Assembly: GCA_033782935.1 (NCBI GenBank)
Contig: JAWQEG010000135.1
Location: forward strand, 1,118,501 to 1,182,500
Direction of reading: 5' to 3'
From: Petrolisthes cinctipes
Taxonomy: Eukaryota > Arthropoda > Malacostraca > Decapoda > Porcellanidae
DNA: 64,000 nucleotides
The notes below the pieces were generated by a model. The model worked only from the letters and a program-made list of their open reading frames with translations, was not told the DNA's origin and searched no databases. Below, piece after piece: positions 43,947-58,228 of this stretch; positions within the stretch are counted from its first letter, which is position 1, and each line of letters begins with the position of its first letter. The translations under genes were made by a program, and so were the position numbers.

Positions 43947-46439
43947 TGAGCATGTTTTGGGTCTGTATCTTGAAAACATTCTAACTAGGAGTAGGGATGT
44001 ACAGATCGCTTCTGGGACCCAAAAATACCGAATTCTCGGGTGTTTGGAGCCTGAATTTTAGATATAAACGGGTACAGAAGATGCATGCACATATCGACTT
44101 TGGACACTTAAAATATCGATTTTCAGCATGATTTGGGCCTGTATTTTGAAAACATTCTAGCACTGAGTAGGCATGTACAAATCGCTTCTGGGACCCCAAA
44201 ATATCGAGTTTTTGGGTGTTTTGGACCTGAATTTGAGATATCGACTTTGGGCACCAAAAATATCGATTTTTAGCATGTTTTGGGCCTATATTTTGAAAAT
44301 ATTCTAGCACTGAGTAGGCATGTACAGTTCGCTTCTGGACCCAAAATTATCGAATTTTCGGGTGTTTTGAGGTTGAATTTGAGATATAAACGAGTGCAGA
44401 AGATGCATACACATGTTCAATTTGGGTACCTAAAATATCGATTTTTAGCATGTTTTGGGCCTGCATCTGAGTAGGCATGTACAGATCGCTTCTGGGACCC
44501 CAAAATATCGAATTTTCGGGTGTTTGGAGCCTGAATTTGAGATATAAACGGGTACAGAAGATGCATGCACATATTGACTTTGGGCACCTAAAATATCGAT
44601 TTTCAGCATGTTTTGGGCCAGTATTTTGAAAACATTCTAGCACTGAGTAGGCATGTACAAATCGCTTCTGGAACCCAAAAATATCGAATTTTTGGGTGTT
44701 TTGGGCCTGAATTTGAAATATCGACTTTGGGCACCTAAAATATCGATTTTTAGCATGTTTTGGGCCTATATTTTAAAAATATTCTAGCACTGAGTAGGCA
44801 TGTACAGATAGCTTCTGGGACCCCAAAATATCGAATTTTCAGGTGTTTTGAGCCAGAATTTGAGATATAAACGGGTACAGAAGATGCATGCACATATCGA
44901 TTTTTGGGCACCTAAAATATCGATTTTGAGCATGTTTTGGGTCTGTATCATGAAAACATTCTAACTAGGAGTTGGAATGTACAGATCGCTTCTAGGACCC
45001 AAAAATACCGAATTTTCGGGTGTTTTGAGCCTGAATTTGAGATATAAACGGGTACAGAAGATGCATGCACATATTGACTTTGGGCACCTAAAATATCGAT
45101 TTTCACCATGTTTTGGGCCTGTTTTTTGAACATTCTCTAACTAGGAGTAGGCATGTACAGATCGCTTCTGGGACCCAAAAATATCGAATTTTCGGGTGTT
45201 TTTAGCCTGAATTTGAGATATAAACGGGTACAGAAGATGCATGCACATATCGACTTTGGACACTTAAAATATCGATTTTTTGCAAGTTTTGAACCTATAT
45301 TTTGAAAACATTCTAGCACTGACTAGACATGTACAGATCGCTTCTGGGACCCAAAATTATCGAATTTTAGGGTGTTTTTAGGTTGAATTTGAGATATAAA
45401 CGAGTGCAGAAGATGCATACACATGTTCAATTTGGGTACCTAAAATATCGATTTTCAGCTTGTTTTGGGCCTGTATTTTGAAAATACTCTAACACGGAGT
45501 AAGCAAGTACAGATCGCTTCATGGACCCCAAAATATCGAATTTTCGGGTGTTTTTGGCCTGAATTTGAGATATCGACTTTGGGGACCTAAAATATCAATT
45601 TTTACCATGTTTTGGGCCTATATTTTGAAAATATTCTAGCACTGAGTAGGCATGTACAGATCGCTTCTGGGACCCCAATATATTGAATTTTTGGGTGTTT
45701 TGAGCCAGAATTTGAGATATAAACGGGTACAGAAGATGCATGCACATATCGACTTTTGGGCACCTAAAATATCGATTTTGAGCATGTTTTGGATCTGTAT
45801 CTTGAAAACATTCTAACTAGGAGTAGGGATGTACAGATCGCTTATGGGACCCAAAAATACAGAATTTTCGGGTGTTTTGAGCCTAAATTTGAGATATAAA
45901 CGGGTACAGAAGATTCATGCACATATCGACTTTGGAGACTTAAAATATCGATTTTGAGCATGTTTTGGGCCTGTATTTTGAAAACATTCTAGTACTGAGT
46001 AGGCATGTACCGATCGCTTCTGGGACCCCAAAATATCGAGTTTTTGGGTGTTTTGGACCTCAATTTAAGATATCGACTTTGGGCACCTAAAATATCGATT
46101 TTTAGCATGTTTTGGACCTATATTTTGAAAATATTCTAGCACTGAGTAGGCATGTACAGATCGCTTCTGAGACCCCAAAATATCGAATTTTCTGGTGTTT
46201 TGAGCCTGAATTTGAGATATATACGGGTACAGAAGATGCATGCACATATTGACTTTGGGCACCTAAAATATCGATTTTCAGCATGTTTTGGGCCTGTATT
46301 TTGAAAATACTCTAACTAGGAGTAGATATGTACAGATCGCTTCTGGGACCCCAAAATATCGAATTTTCGGGTGTTTTGAGCCTAAATTTGAGATATAAAC
46401 TGGTACAGAAGATGCATACACATGTTGACTTTGGGCACC

Positions 46440-48608
46440 TAAAATATCGATTTTCAGTATGTTTTGGGCCTGCATCTGCGTAGGCATGTACAGATCGCTT
46501 CTGGGACCCCAAAATATCGAATTTTCGGGTGTTTGGAGCCTGAATTTGAGATATAAACTGGTACAGAAGATGCATGCACATATCGACTTTTGGGCACCTA
46601 AAAGATCGATTTTCAGTATGTTTTGGGCCTGTATTTTGAAAATAGTCTAACACGGAGTAGGCATGTACAGTTCGCTTCTGGGACCCCAAAATATCGAATT
46701 TTCGGGTGTTTTGGGACTGAATTTGAAATATCGACTTTGGGCACCTAAAATATCGATTTTTAGCATGTTTTGGGCCTATATTTTGAAAATATTCTAGCAC
46801 TGAGTAGGCATGTACAGATCGCTTCTGGGACGCCAAAATATCGAATTTTCGAGTGTTTTGAGCCTGAATTTGAGATATAAACGTGTACAGAAGATGCATC
46901 CACATATCGACTTTTGGGCACCTAAAATATCGATTTTGAGCATGTTTTGGGTCTGTATCTTGAAAACATTCTAACTAGGAGTAGGGATGTACAGATCGCT
47001 TCTAGGACCCAAAAATACCGAGTTTTCGGGTGTTTTGAGCCTGAATTTGGGATATAAACGGGTACAAAAGATGCATGCACATATTGACTTTGGGCACCTA
47101 AAATATCGATTTTCAGCATGTTTTGGGCCTGTATTTTGAAAATACTCTAACTAGGAGTAGGCATGTACAGATCGCTTCTGGGACCCCAATATATCGAATT
47201 TTCGGGTGTTTTGAGCCTGAATTTGAGATATAAACGGGTACAGAAGATGCATGCACATATCGACTTTGGACACTTAAAATATCGATTTTTAGCATGTTTT
47301 GAGCCTATATTTTGAAAACATTCTAGCACTTTTTAGACATGTTCAGATCGCTTCTGGGACCCAAAATTATCGAATTTCGGGTGTTTTGAGGTTGAATTTG
47401 AGATATAAACGAGTGCAGAAGATGCATACACATGTTCAATTTGTCTACCTAAAATATCAATTTTTAGCATGTTTTGGGCCTGCATCTGAGTAGGCATGTA
47501 CAGATCGCTTCTGGGACCCCAAAATATCGAATTTTCGGGTGTTTGGAGCCTGAATTTGAGATATAAACGGGTACAGAAGATGCATGCACATATCGACTTT
47601 TGGGAACCTAAAAGATCGATTTTCAGTATGTTTTGGGCCTGTATTTTGAAAATACTCTAACACGGTGTAGGCATGTACAGTTCGCTTTTGGGACCCCAAA
47701 ATATCGAATTTTAGGGTGTTTTGGGCCTGAATTTGAGATATCGACTTTGGGCACCTAAAATATCGATTTTTAGCATGTTTTGGGCCTATATTTTAAAAAT
47801 ATTCTAGCACTAAGTAGGCATGTACAGATCGCTTCTGGGACCCAAAAATATCGAATTTTCGGGTGTTTTGAGGTTGAATTTGGGATATAAGCGGGTACAG
47901 AAGATGCATCAACATATCGACTTTTGAGCACCTAAAAGATCGATTTTCAGTATGTTTTGGGCCTGTATATTGAAAATACTCTAACAGGGAGTAGGCATGT
48001 ACAGATCGCTTCTGAGATCCCAAAATATCGAAATATTGGGTTTTTTTGGCCTGAATTTGAGATATCGACTTTGCGCACCTAAAATATCGATTTTTAGCAT
48101 GTTTTGGGCCTATATTTTGAAAATATTTTAGCACTGAGTAGGCATGTACAGATCGCTTCTGGGACCCCAAAATATCGAATATTCGGGTGTTTTGAGCCTG
48201 AATTTGAGATATAAACGGGTACAGAAGATGCATGCACATATCGACTTTTGAGCACCTAAAATATCGATTTTGAGCATGTTTTGGGTCTGTATCTTGAAAA
48301 CATTCTAACTTGGAGTAGGGATGTACAGATCGCTTCTGGGACCCCAAAATACCGAATTCTCGGGTGTTTGGAGCCTGAATTTGAGATATAAACGGGTACA
48401 GAAGATGCATGCACATATCGACTTTGGACACTTAAAATATCGATTTTCAGCATGTTTTGGGCCTGTATTTTGAAAACATTCTAGCACTGAGTAGGCATGT
48501 ACAGATCGTTTCTGGGACCCAAAATTATCGAATTTTCGGGTGTTTTGAGGTTGAATTTGAGATATAAACGAGTGCAGAAGATGCATACACATGTTCATTT
48601 TGGGTACC
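46440..48608. repeat. 2169-bp tandem duplication, copy 1
   Basis: Matches 48609-50777 at a constant offset of 2169. Shared private variants include ATCGAAATATTGGG (48028 and 50197) and GCACTTTTTAGACATGTTC (47326 and 49495). Confidence 0.83.
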
Positions 48609-50777
48609 TAAAATATCGATTTTCAGTATGTTTTGGGCCTGCATCTGCGTAGGCATGTACAGATCGCTTCTGGGACCCACAAATATCGAATTTTCGGGTG
48701 TTTTGAGCCTGAATTTGAGATATAAACTGGTACAGAAGATGCATGCACATATCGACTTTTGGGCACCTAAAAGATCGATTTTCAGTATGTTTTGGGCCTG
48801 TATTTTGAAAATAGTCTAACACGGAGTAGGCATGTACAGTTCGCTTCTGGGACCCCAAAATATCGAATTTTCGGGTGTTTTGGGACTGAATTTGAAATAT
48901 CGACTTTGGGCACCTAAAATATCGATTTTTAGCATGTTTTGGGCCTATATTTTGAAAATATTCTAGCACTGAGTAGGCATGTACAGATCGCTTCTGGGAC
49001 CCAAAAATATCGAATTTTCGAGTGTTTTGAGCCTGAATTTGAGATATAAACAGGTACAGAAGATGCATCCACATATCGACTTTTGGGCACCTAAAATATC
49101 GATTTTGAGCATGTTTTGGGTCTGTATCTTGAAAACATTCTAACTAGGAGTAGGGATGTACAGATCGCTTCTAGGACCCAAAAATACCGAGTTTTCGGGT
49201 GTTTTGAGCCTGAATTTGGGATATAAACGGGTACAAAAGATGCATGCACATATTGACTTTGGGCACCTAAAATATCGATTTTCAGCATGTTTTGGGCCTG
49301 TATTTTGAAAATACTCTAACTAGGAGTAGGCATGTACAGATCGCTTCTGGGACCCCAATATATCGAATTTTCGGTTGTTTTGAGCCTGAATTTGAGATAT
49401 AAACGGGTACAGAAGATGCATGCACATATCGACTTTGGACACTTAAAATATCGATTTTTAGCATGTTTTGAGCCTATATTTTGAAAACATTCTAGCACTT
49501 TTTAGACATGTTCAGATCGCTTCTGGGACCCAAAATTATCGAATTTCGGGTGTTTTGAGGTTGAATTTGAGATATAAACGAGTGCAGAAGATGCATACAC
49601 ATGTTCAATTTGGCTACCTAAAATATCAATTTTTAGCATGTTTTGGGCCTGCATCTGAGTAGGCATGTACAGATCGCTTCTGGGACCCCAAAATATCGAA
49701 TTTTCGGGTGTTTGGAGCCTGAATTTGAGATATAAACGGGTACAGAAGATGCATGCACATATCGACTTTTGGGAACCTAAAAGATCGATTTTCAGTATGT
49801 TTTGGGCCTGTATTTTGAAAATACTCTAACACGGTGTAGGCATGTACAGTTCGCTTTTGGGACCCCAAAATATCGAATTTTAGGGTGTTTTGGGCCTGAA
49901 TTTGAGATATCGACTTTGGGCACCTAAAATATCGATTTTTAGCATGTTTTGGGCCTATATTTTAAAAATATTCTAGCACTAAGTAGGCATGTACAGATCG
50001 CTTCTGGGACCCAAAAATATCGAATTTTCGGGTGTTTTGAGGTTGAATTTGGGATATAAGCGGGTACAGAAGATGCATCAACATATCGACTTTTGAGCAC
50101 CTAAAAGATCGATTTTCAGTATGTTTTGGGCCTGTATATTGAAAATACTCTAACAGGGAGTAGGCATGTACAGATCGCTTCTGAGATCCCAAAATATCGA
50201 AATATTGGGTTTTTTTGGCCTGAATTTGAGATATCGACTTTGGGCACCTAAAATATCGATTTTTAGCATGTTTTGGGCCTATATTTTGAAAATATTTTAG
50301 CACTGAGTAGGCATGTACAGATCGCTTCTGGGACCCCAAAATATCGAATATTCGGGTGTTTTGAGCCTGAATTTGAGATATAAACGGGTACAGAAGATGC
50401 ATGCACATATCGACTTTTGAGCACCTAAAATATCGATTTTGAGCATGTTTTGGGTCTGTATCTTGAAAACATTCTAACTAGGAGTAGGGATGTACAGATC
50501 GCTTCTGGGACCCCAAAATACCGAATTCTCGGGTGTTTGGAGCCTGAATTTGAGATATAAACGGGTACAGAAGATGCATGCACATATCGACTTTGGACAC
50601 TTAAAATATCGATTTTCAGCATGTTTTGGGCCTGTATTTTGAAAACATTCTAGCACTGAGTAGGCATGTACAGATCGTTTCTGGGACCCAAAATTATCGA
50701 ATTTTCGGGTGTTTTGAGGTTGAATTTGAGATATAAACGAGTGCAGAAGATGCATACACATGTTCAATTTGGGTACC
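48609..50777. repeat. 2169-bp tandem duplication, copy 2
   Basis: Second copy of 46440-48608. The junction near 48595-48610 is a chimeric unit: CATGTTCATTTTGGGTACC on its left belongs to one unit type and TTCAGTATGTTTTGGGCC on its right to another. Confidence 0.83.
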
Positions 50778-50915
50778 TAAAATATCGATTTTTAGCATGT
50801 TTTGGGCCTGCATCTGAGTAGGCATGAACAGATCGCTTCTGGGACCCCAAAATATCGAATTTTCAGGTGTTTGGAGCCTGAATTTGAGATATAAACGGGT
50901 ACAGAAGATGCATGC

Positions 50916-53400
50916 ACATATCGACTTTTGTGCACCATAAAGATCGATTTTCAGTATGTTTTGAGCCTGTATTTTGAAAATACTCTAACAAGGAGTAGGT
51001 ATGTACAGTTCGCATCTGGGACCCCAAAATATTGAATTTGCAGGTGTTTTGGGCCTGAATTTTAGATATCAACTTTGGGGACGTAAAATATCGATTTTTA
51101 GCATGTTTTGGGCCTATATTTTGAAAATATTCTAGCACTAAGTAGGCATGTACAGATCACTTCTGGGACCCCAAAATATCGAATTTTCGGGTGTTTTGAG
51201 CCTGAATTTGAGATATAAACGGGTGCAGAAGATGAATGCATACACATGTTGACTTTTGTCACCTAAAATATCGATTTTCAGCTTGTTTTGGGCCTGTATT
51301 TTGAAAATACTCTAACAAGGAGTAAGCAAGTACAGATCGCTTCTGGGACCCCAAAATATCGAATTTTCGGGTGTTCGGAGCCTGAATTTGAGATATAAAC
51401 GGGTACAGATGATGAATCCACATATCGACTTTTGGGCACCTAAAAGATCGATTTTCAGTATGTTTTGGGCCTGTATATTGAAAATACTCTAACACGGAGT
51501 AGGCATGTATAGATCGCTTCTGGGACCCCAAAATATCGAATTTTTGGGTGTTTTTGGCCTGAATTTGAGATATCGACTTTGGGCACCTAAAATATCGATT
51601 TTTAGCATGTTTTGGGCCAATATTTTGAAAATATTCTAGCACTTTGTAGGCATGTACAGATCGCTTCTGGGACCCCAAAATATCGAATTTTCGGGTGTTT
51701 TGAGCCTGAATTTTAGATATAAACGGGTACAGAAGATGCATGCACATATCGACTTTTGGGCACCTAAAATATCGATTTTGAGCATGTTTTTGGTCTGTAT
51801 CTTGAAAACATTCTAACTAGGAGTAGGGATGTACAGATCGCTTCTGGGACCCAAAAATACCGAATTTTCGGGTGTTTTGAGCCTGAATTTGAGATATAAA
51901 CGGGTACAGAAGATGCATGCACATATCGACTTTGGACACTTAAAATATCGATTTTCAGCATGTTTTGGGCCTGATTATTGAAAATACTCTAACAGGGAGT
52001 AGGCATGTACAGATCGCTTTGGGTCCCTAAAATATCGAATTTTCGGGTGTTTTGGGCATGAATTTGAAATATCTACTTTGGGCACCTAAAATATCGATTT
52101 TTAGCATGTTTTGGGCCTATATTTTGAAAATATTCTAGCACTGAGTAGGCATGTACAGATCGCTTCTGGGACCCCAAAATATCGAATTTTCAGGTGTTTT
52201 GAGCCTAAATTTGAGATATAAACGGGTACAGAAGATGCAAGCACATATCAACTTTTGGGCTCCTAAAATATCGATTTTGAGCATGTTTTGGGTCTGTATC
52301 TTTTAAACATTCTACCTAGGAGTAGGGATGTACTGATTGCTTCTGTGACCCAAAAATACCGAATTTTCGGGTGTTTAGAGCCTGAATTTGAGATATAAAC
52401 GGGTACAGAAGATGCATGCACATATCGACTTTGGACACTTAAAATATCGATTTTCAGCATGTTTTGGGCCTGTATTTTGAAAACATTCTAACACTGAGTA
52501 GGCATGTACAGATCGCTTCTGGGACCCCAAAATATCGATTTTTTGGGTGTTTTGGACCTGAATTTGAGATATCGACTTTGGGCACCAAAAATATCGATTT
52601 TTAGCATGTTTTGGGCCTATATTTTGAAAATATTCTAGTACTGAGTAGGCATGTACAGATCGCTTCTGGGACCCAAAATTATCGAATTTTCGGGTGTTTT
52701 GAGGTTGAATTTGAGATATAAACGAGTGCAGAAGATGCATACACATGTTCAATTTGGGTACCTAAAATATCGATTTTTAGCATGTTTTGGGCCTGCATCT
52801 GAGTAGGCATGTTCAGATCGCTTCTGGGACCCCAAAATATCGAATTTTCGGGTGTTTGGAGCCTGAATTTGAGATAAAAACGGGTACAGAAGATGCATGC
52901 ACATATCGACTTTTGGGCACCTAAAAGATAGATTTTCAGTATGTTTTGAGCCTGTATTTTGAAAATACTCTAACACGGAGTAGGTATGTACAGTTCGCTT
53001 CAGGGACCCCAAAATATTGAATTTGCTGGTGTTTTGGGCCTGAATTTGAGATATCGACTTTGGGGTCCTAAAATATCGATTTTTAGCATGTTTTGGGCCT
53101 ATATTTTGAAAATATTCTAGCACTAAGTAGGCATGTACAGATCACTTCTGGGACCCCAAAATATCGAATTTTCGGGTGTTTTGAGCCTGAATTTGAGATA
53201 TAAACGGGTACAGATGATGCATGCACATATCGACTTTGGACACTTAAAATATCGATTTTTAGCATGTTTTGAGCCTATATTTTAAAAACATTTTACCACT
53301 GACTAGACATGTACAGATCGCTTCTGGGACCCAAAATTATTAAATTTTCGGGTGTTTTCAGGTTGAATTTGAGATATAAACGAGTGCAGAAGATGCATAC
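50916..53400. repeat. 2485-bp tandem duplication, copy 1
   Basis: Matches 53401-55885 at a constant offset of 2485. Private variants shared by both copies include GTGCACCATAAAGATCG (50930 and 53415), GCCTGATTATTGAAAATAC (51969 and 54454) and CTTTTAAACATTCTACC. The copies appear to differ at only a few bases by eye. Confidence 0.85.
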
Positions 53401-55885
53401 ACATATCGACTTTTGTGCACCATAAAGATCGATTTTCAGTATGTTTTGAGCCTGTATTTTGAAAATACTCTAACAAGGAGTAGGTATGTACAGTTCGCAT
53501 CTGGGACCCCAAAATATTGAATTTGCAGGTGTTTTGGGCCTGAATTTTAGATATCAACTTTGGGGACGTAAAATATCGATTTTTAGCATGTTTTGGGCCT
53601 ATATTTTGAAAATATTCTAGCACTAAGTAGGCATGTACAGATCACTTCTGGGACCCCAAAATATCGAATTTTCGGGTGTTTTGAGCCTGAATTTGAGATA
53701 TAAACGGGTGCAGAAGATGAATGCATACACATGTTGACTTTTGTCACCTAAAATATCGATTTTCAGCTTGTTTTGGGCCTGTATTTTGAAAATACTCTAA
53801 CAAGGAGTAAGCAAGTACAGATCGCTTCTGGGACCCCAAAATATCGAATTTTCGGGTGTTCGGAGCCTGAATTTGAGATATAAACGGGTACAGATGATGA
53901 ATCCACATATCGACTTTTGGGCACCTAAAAGATCGATTTTCAGTATGTTTTGGGCCTGTATATTGAAAATACTCTAACACGGAGTAGGCATGTATAGATC
54001 GCTTCTGGGACCCCAAAATATCGAATTTTTGGGTGTTTTTGGCCTGAATTTGAGATATCGACTTTGGGCACCTAAAATATCGATTTTTAGCATGTTTTGG
54101 GCCAATATTTTGAAAATATTCTAGCACTTTGTAGGCATGTACAGATCGCTTCTGGGACCCCAAAATATCGAATTTTCGGGTGTTTTGAGCCTGAATTTTA
54201 GATATAAACGGGTACAGAAGATGCATGCACATATCGACTTTTGGGCACCTAAAATATCGATTTTGAGCATGTTTTTGGTCTGTATCTTGAAAACATTCTA
54301 ACTAGGAGTAGGGATGTACAGATCGCTTCTGGGACCCAAAAATACCGAATTTTCGGGTGTTTTGAGCCTGAATTTGAGATATAAACGGGTACAGAAGATG
54401 CATGCACATATCGTCTTTGGACACTTAAAATATCGATTTTCAGCATGTTTTGGGCCTGATTATTGAAAATACTCTAACAGGGAGTAGGCATGTACAGATC
54501 GCTTTGGGTCCCTAAAATATCGAATTTTCGGGTGTTTTGGGCATGAATTTGAAATATCTACTTTGGGCACCTAAAATATCGATTTTTAGCATGTTTTGGG
54601 CCTATATTTTGAAAATATTCTAGCACTGAGTAGGCATGTACAGATCGCTTCTGGGACCCCAAAATATCGAATTTTCAGGTGTTTTGAGCCTAAATTTGAG
54701 ATATAAACGGGTACAGAAGATGCAAGCACATATCAACTTTTGGGCTCCTAAAATATCGATTTTGAGCATGTTTTGGGTCTGTATCTTTTAAACATTCTAC
54801 CTAGGAGTAGGGATGTACTGATTGCTTCTGTGACCCAAAAATACCGAATTTTCGGGTGTTTAGAGCCTGAATTTGAGATATAAACGGGTACAGAAGATGC
54901 ATGCACATATCGACTTTGGACACTTAAAATATCGATTTTCAGCATGTTTTGGGCCTGTATTTTGAAAACATTCTAACACTGAGTAGGCATGTACAGATCG
55001 CTTCTGGGACCCCAAAATATCGATTTTTTGGGTGTTTTGGACCTGAATTTGAGATATCGACTTTGGGCACCAAAAATATCGATTTTTAGCATGTTTTGGG
55101 CCTATATTTTGAAAATATTCTAGTACTGAGTAGGCATGTACAGATCGCTTCTGGGACCCAAAATTATCGAATTTTCGGGTGTTTTGAGGTTGAATTTGAG
55201 ATATAAACGAGTGCAGAAGATGCATACACATGTTCAATTTGGGTACCTAAAATATCGATTTTTAGCATGTTTTGGGCCTGCATCTGAGTAGGCATGTTCA
55301 GATCGCTTCTGGGACCCCAAAATATCGAATTTTCGGGTGTTTGGAGCCTGAATTTGAGATAAAAACGGGTACAGAAGATGCATGCACATATCGACTTTTG
55401 GGCACCTAAAAGATAGATTTTCAGTATGTTTTGAGCCTGTATTTTGAAAATACTCTAACACGGAGTAGGTATGTACAGTTCGCTTCAGGGACCCCAAAAT
55501 ATTGAATTTGCTGGTGTTTTGGGCCTGAATTTGAGATATCGACTTTGGGGTCCTAAAATATCGATTTTTAGCATGTTTTGGGCCTATATTTTGAAAATAT
55601 TCTAGCACTAAGTAGGCATGTACAGATCACTTCTGGGACCCCAAAATATCGAATTTTCGGGTGTTTTGAGCCTGAATTTGAGATATAAACGGGTACAGAT
55701 GATGCATGCACATATCGACTTTGGACACTTAAAATATCGATTTTTAGCATGTTTTGAGCCTATATTTTAAAAACATTCTACCACTGACTAGACATGTACA
55801 GATCGCTTCTGGGACCCAAAATTATTAAATTTTCGGGTGTTTTCAGGTTGAATTTGAGATATAAACGAGTGCAGAAGATGCATAC
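53401..55885. repeat. 2485-bp tandem duplication, copy 2
   Basis: Second copy of 50916-53400. The breakpoint is visible: GATGCATAC up to 53400 is a CATGTTGAC-type unit, which switches at 53401 to ACATATCGACTTTTGTGC from the other type. Confidence 0.85.
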
Positions 55886-56089
55886 ACATGTTGACTTTGG
55901 GCACCTAAAATATCGATTTTCAGCATGTTTTGGGCCTGCATCTGAGTAGGCATGTACAGATCGCGTCTGGAACCCCAAAATATCGAATTTTCGGGTGTTT
56001 GGAGCCAGAATTTGAGATATAAACGGGTACAGAAGATGCATGCACATATCGACTTTTGGGCACCTAAAAGATCGATTTCCAGTATGTTT

Positions 56090-58228
56090 TTGGCCTGTAT
56101 ATTGAAAATACTCTAACACGGAGTAGGCATGTACAGATCGCTTCTGGGACCCCAAAATATCGAATTTTTGGGTGTTTTTGGCCTGAATTTGAGATATCGA
56201 CTTTGGGCACCTAAAATATCGATTTTTAGCATGTTTTGGGCCAATATTTTGAAAATATTCTAGCACTTTGTAGGCATGTACAGATCGCTTCTGGGACCCC
56301 AAAATATCGAATTTTCGGGTGTTTTGAGCCTGAATTTTAGATATAAACCGGTACAGAAGATGCATGCACATATCGACTTTTGGGCACCTAAAATATCGAT
56401 TTTGAGCATGTTTTTGGTCTGTATCTTGAAAACATTCTAACTAGGAGTAGGGATGTACAGATCGCTTCTGGGACCCAAAAATACCGAATTTTCGGGTGTT
56501 TTGAGCCTGAATTTGAGATATAAACGGGTACAGAAGATGCATGCACATATCGACTTTGGACACTTAAATTATCGATTTTCAGCATGTTTTGGGCCTGATT
56601 ATTGAAAATACTCTAATAGGGAGTAGGCATGTACAGATCGCTTTGGGTCCCTAAAATATCGAATTTTCGTGTGTTTTGGGCATGAATTTGAAATATCTAC
56701 TTTGGGCACCTAAAATATCGATTTTTAGCATGTTTTGGGCCTATATTTTGAAAATATTCTAGCACTGAGTAGGCATGTACAGATCGCTTCTGGGACCCCA
56801 AAATATCGAATTTTCAGGTATTTTGAGCCTAAATTTGAGATATAAACGGGTACAGAAGATGCAAGCACATATCAACTTTTGGGCTCCTAAAATATCGATT
56901 TTGAGCATGTTTTGGGTCTGTATCTTGAAAACATTCTACCTAGGAGTAGGGATGTACTGATTGCTTCTGTGACCCAAAAATACCGAATTTTCGGGTGTTT
57001 AGAGCCTGAATTTGAGATATAAACGGGTACAGAAGATGCATGCACATATCGACTTTGGACACTTAAAATATCGATTTTCAGCATGTTTTGGGCCTGTATT
57101 TTGAAAACATTCTAACACTGAGTAGGCATGTACAGATCGCTTCTGGGACCCCAAAATATCGATTTTTTGGGTGTTTTGGACCTGAATTTGAGATATCGAC
57201 TTTGGGCACCAAAAATATCGATTTTTAGCATGTTTTGGGCCTATATTTTGAAAATATTCTAGTACTGAGTAGGCATGTACAGATCGCTTCTGGGACCCAA
57301 AATTATCGAATTTTCGGGTGTTTTGAGGTTGAATTTGAGATATAAACGAGTGCAGAAGATGCATACACATGTTCAATTTGGGTACCTAAAATATCGATTT
57401 TTAGCATGTTTTGGGCCTGCATCTGAGTAGGCATGTTCAGATCGCTTCTGGGACCCCAAAATATCGAATTTTCGGGTGTTTGGAGCCTGAATTTGAGATA
57501 AAAACGGGTACAGAAGATGCATGCACATATCGACTTTTGGGCACCTAAAAGATCGATTTTCAGTATGTTTTGAGCCTGTATTTTGAAAATACTCTAACAC
57601 GGAGTAGGTATGTACAGTTCGCTTCAGGGACCCCAAAATATTGAATTTGCTGGTGTTTTGGACCTGAATTTGAGATATCGACTTTGGGGTCCTAAAATAT
57701 CGATTTTTAGCATGTTTTGGGCCTATATTTTGAAAATATTCTAGCACTAAGTAGGCATGTACAGATCACTTCTGGGACCCCAAAATATCGAATTTTCGGG
57801 TGTTTTGAGCCTGAATTTGAGATATAAACGGGTACAGATGATGCATTCACATATCGACTTTGGACACTTAAAATATCGATTTTTAGCATGTTTTGAGCCT
57901 ATATTTTAAAAACATTCTACCACTGACTAGACATGTACAGATCGCTTCTGGGACCCAAAATTATTAAATTTTCGGGTGTTTTAAGGTTGAATTTGAGATA
58001 TAAACGAGTGCAGAAGATGCATACACATGTTGACTTTGGGCACCTAAAATATCGATTTTCAGCATGTTTTGGGCCTGCATCTGAGTAGGCATGTACAGAT
58101 CGCGTCTGGAACCCCAAAATATCGAATTTTCGGGTGTTTGGAGCCTGAATTTGAGATATAAACGGGTACAGAAGATGCATGCACATATCGACTTTTGGGC
58201 ACCTAAAAGATCGATTTCCTGTATGTTT
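56090..58228. repeat. 2139-bp derivative of the preceding block
   Basis: Matches 53951-56089 at offset 2139. It shares the GCCTGATTATTGAAAATAC and GTACTGATTGCTTCTGTG variants, so it derives from the same 2.5-kb block with about two units fewer per period. Confidence 0.78.
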
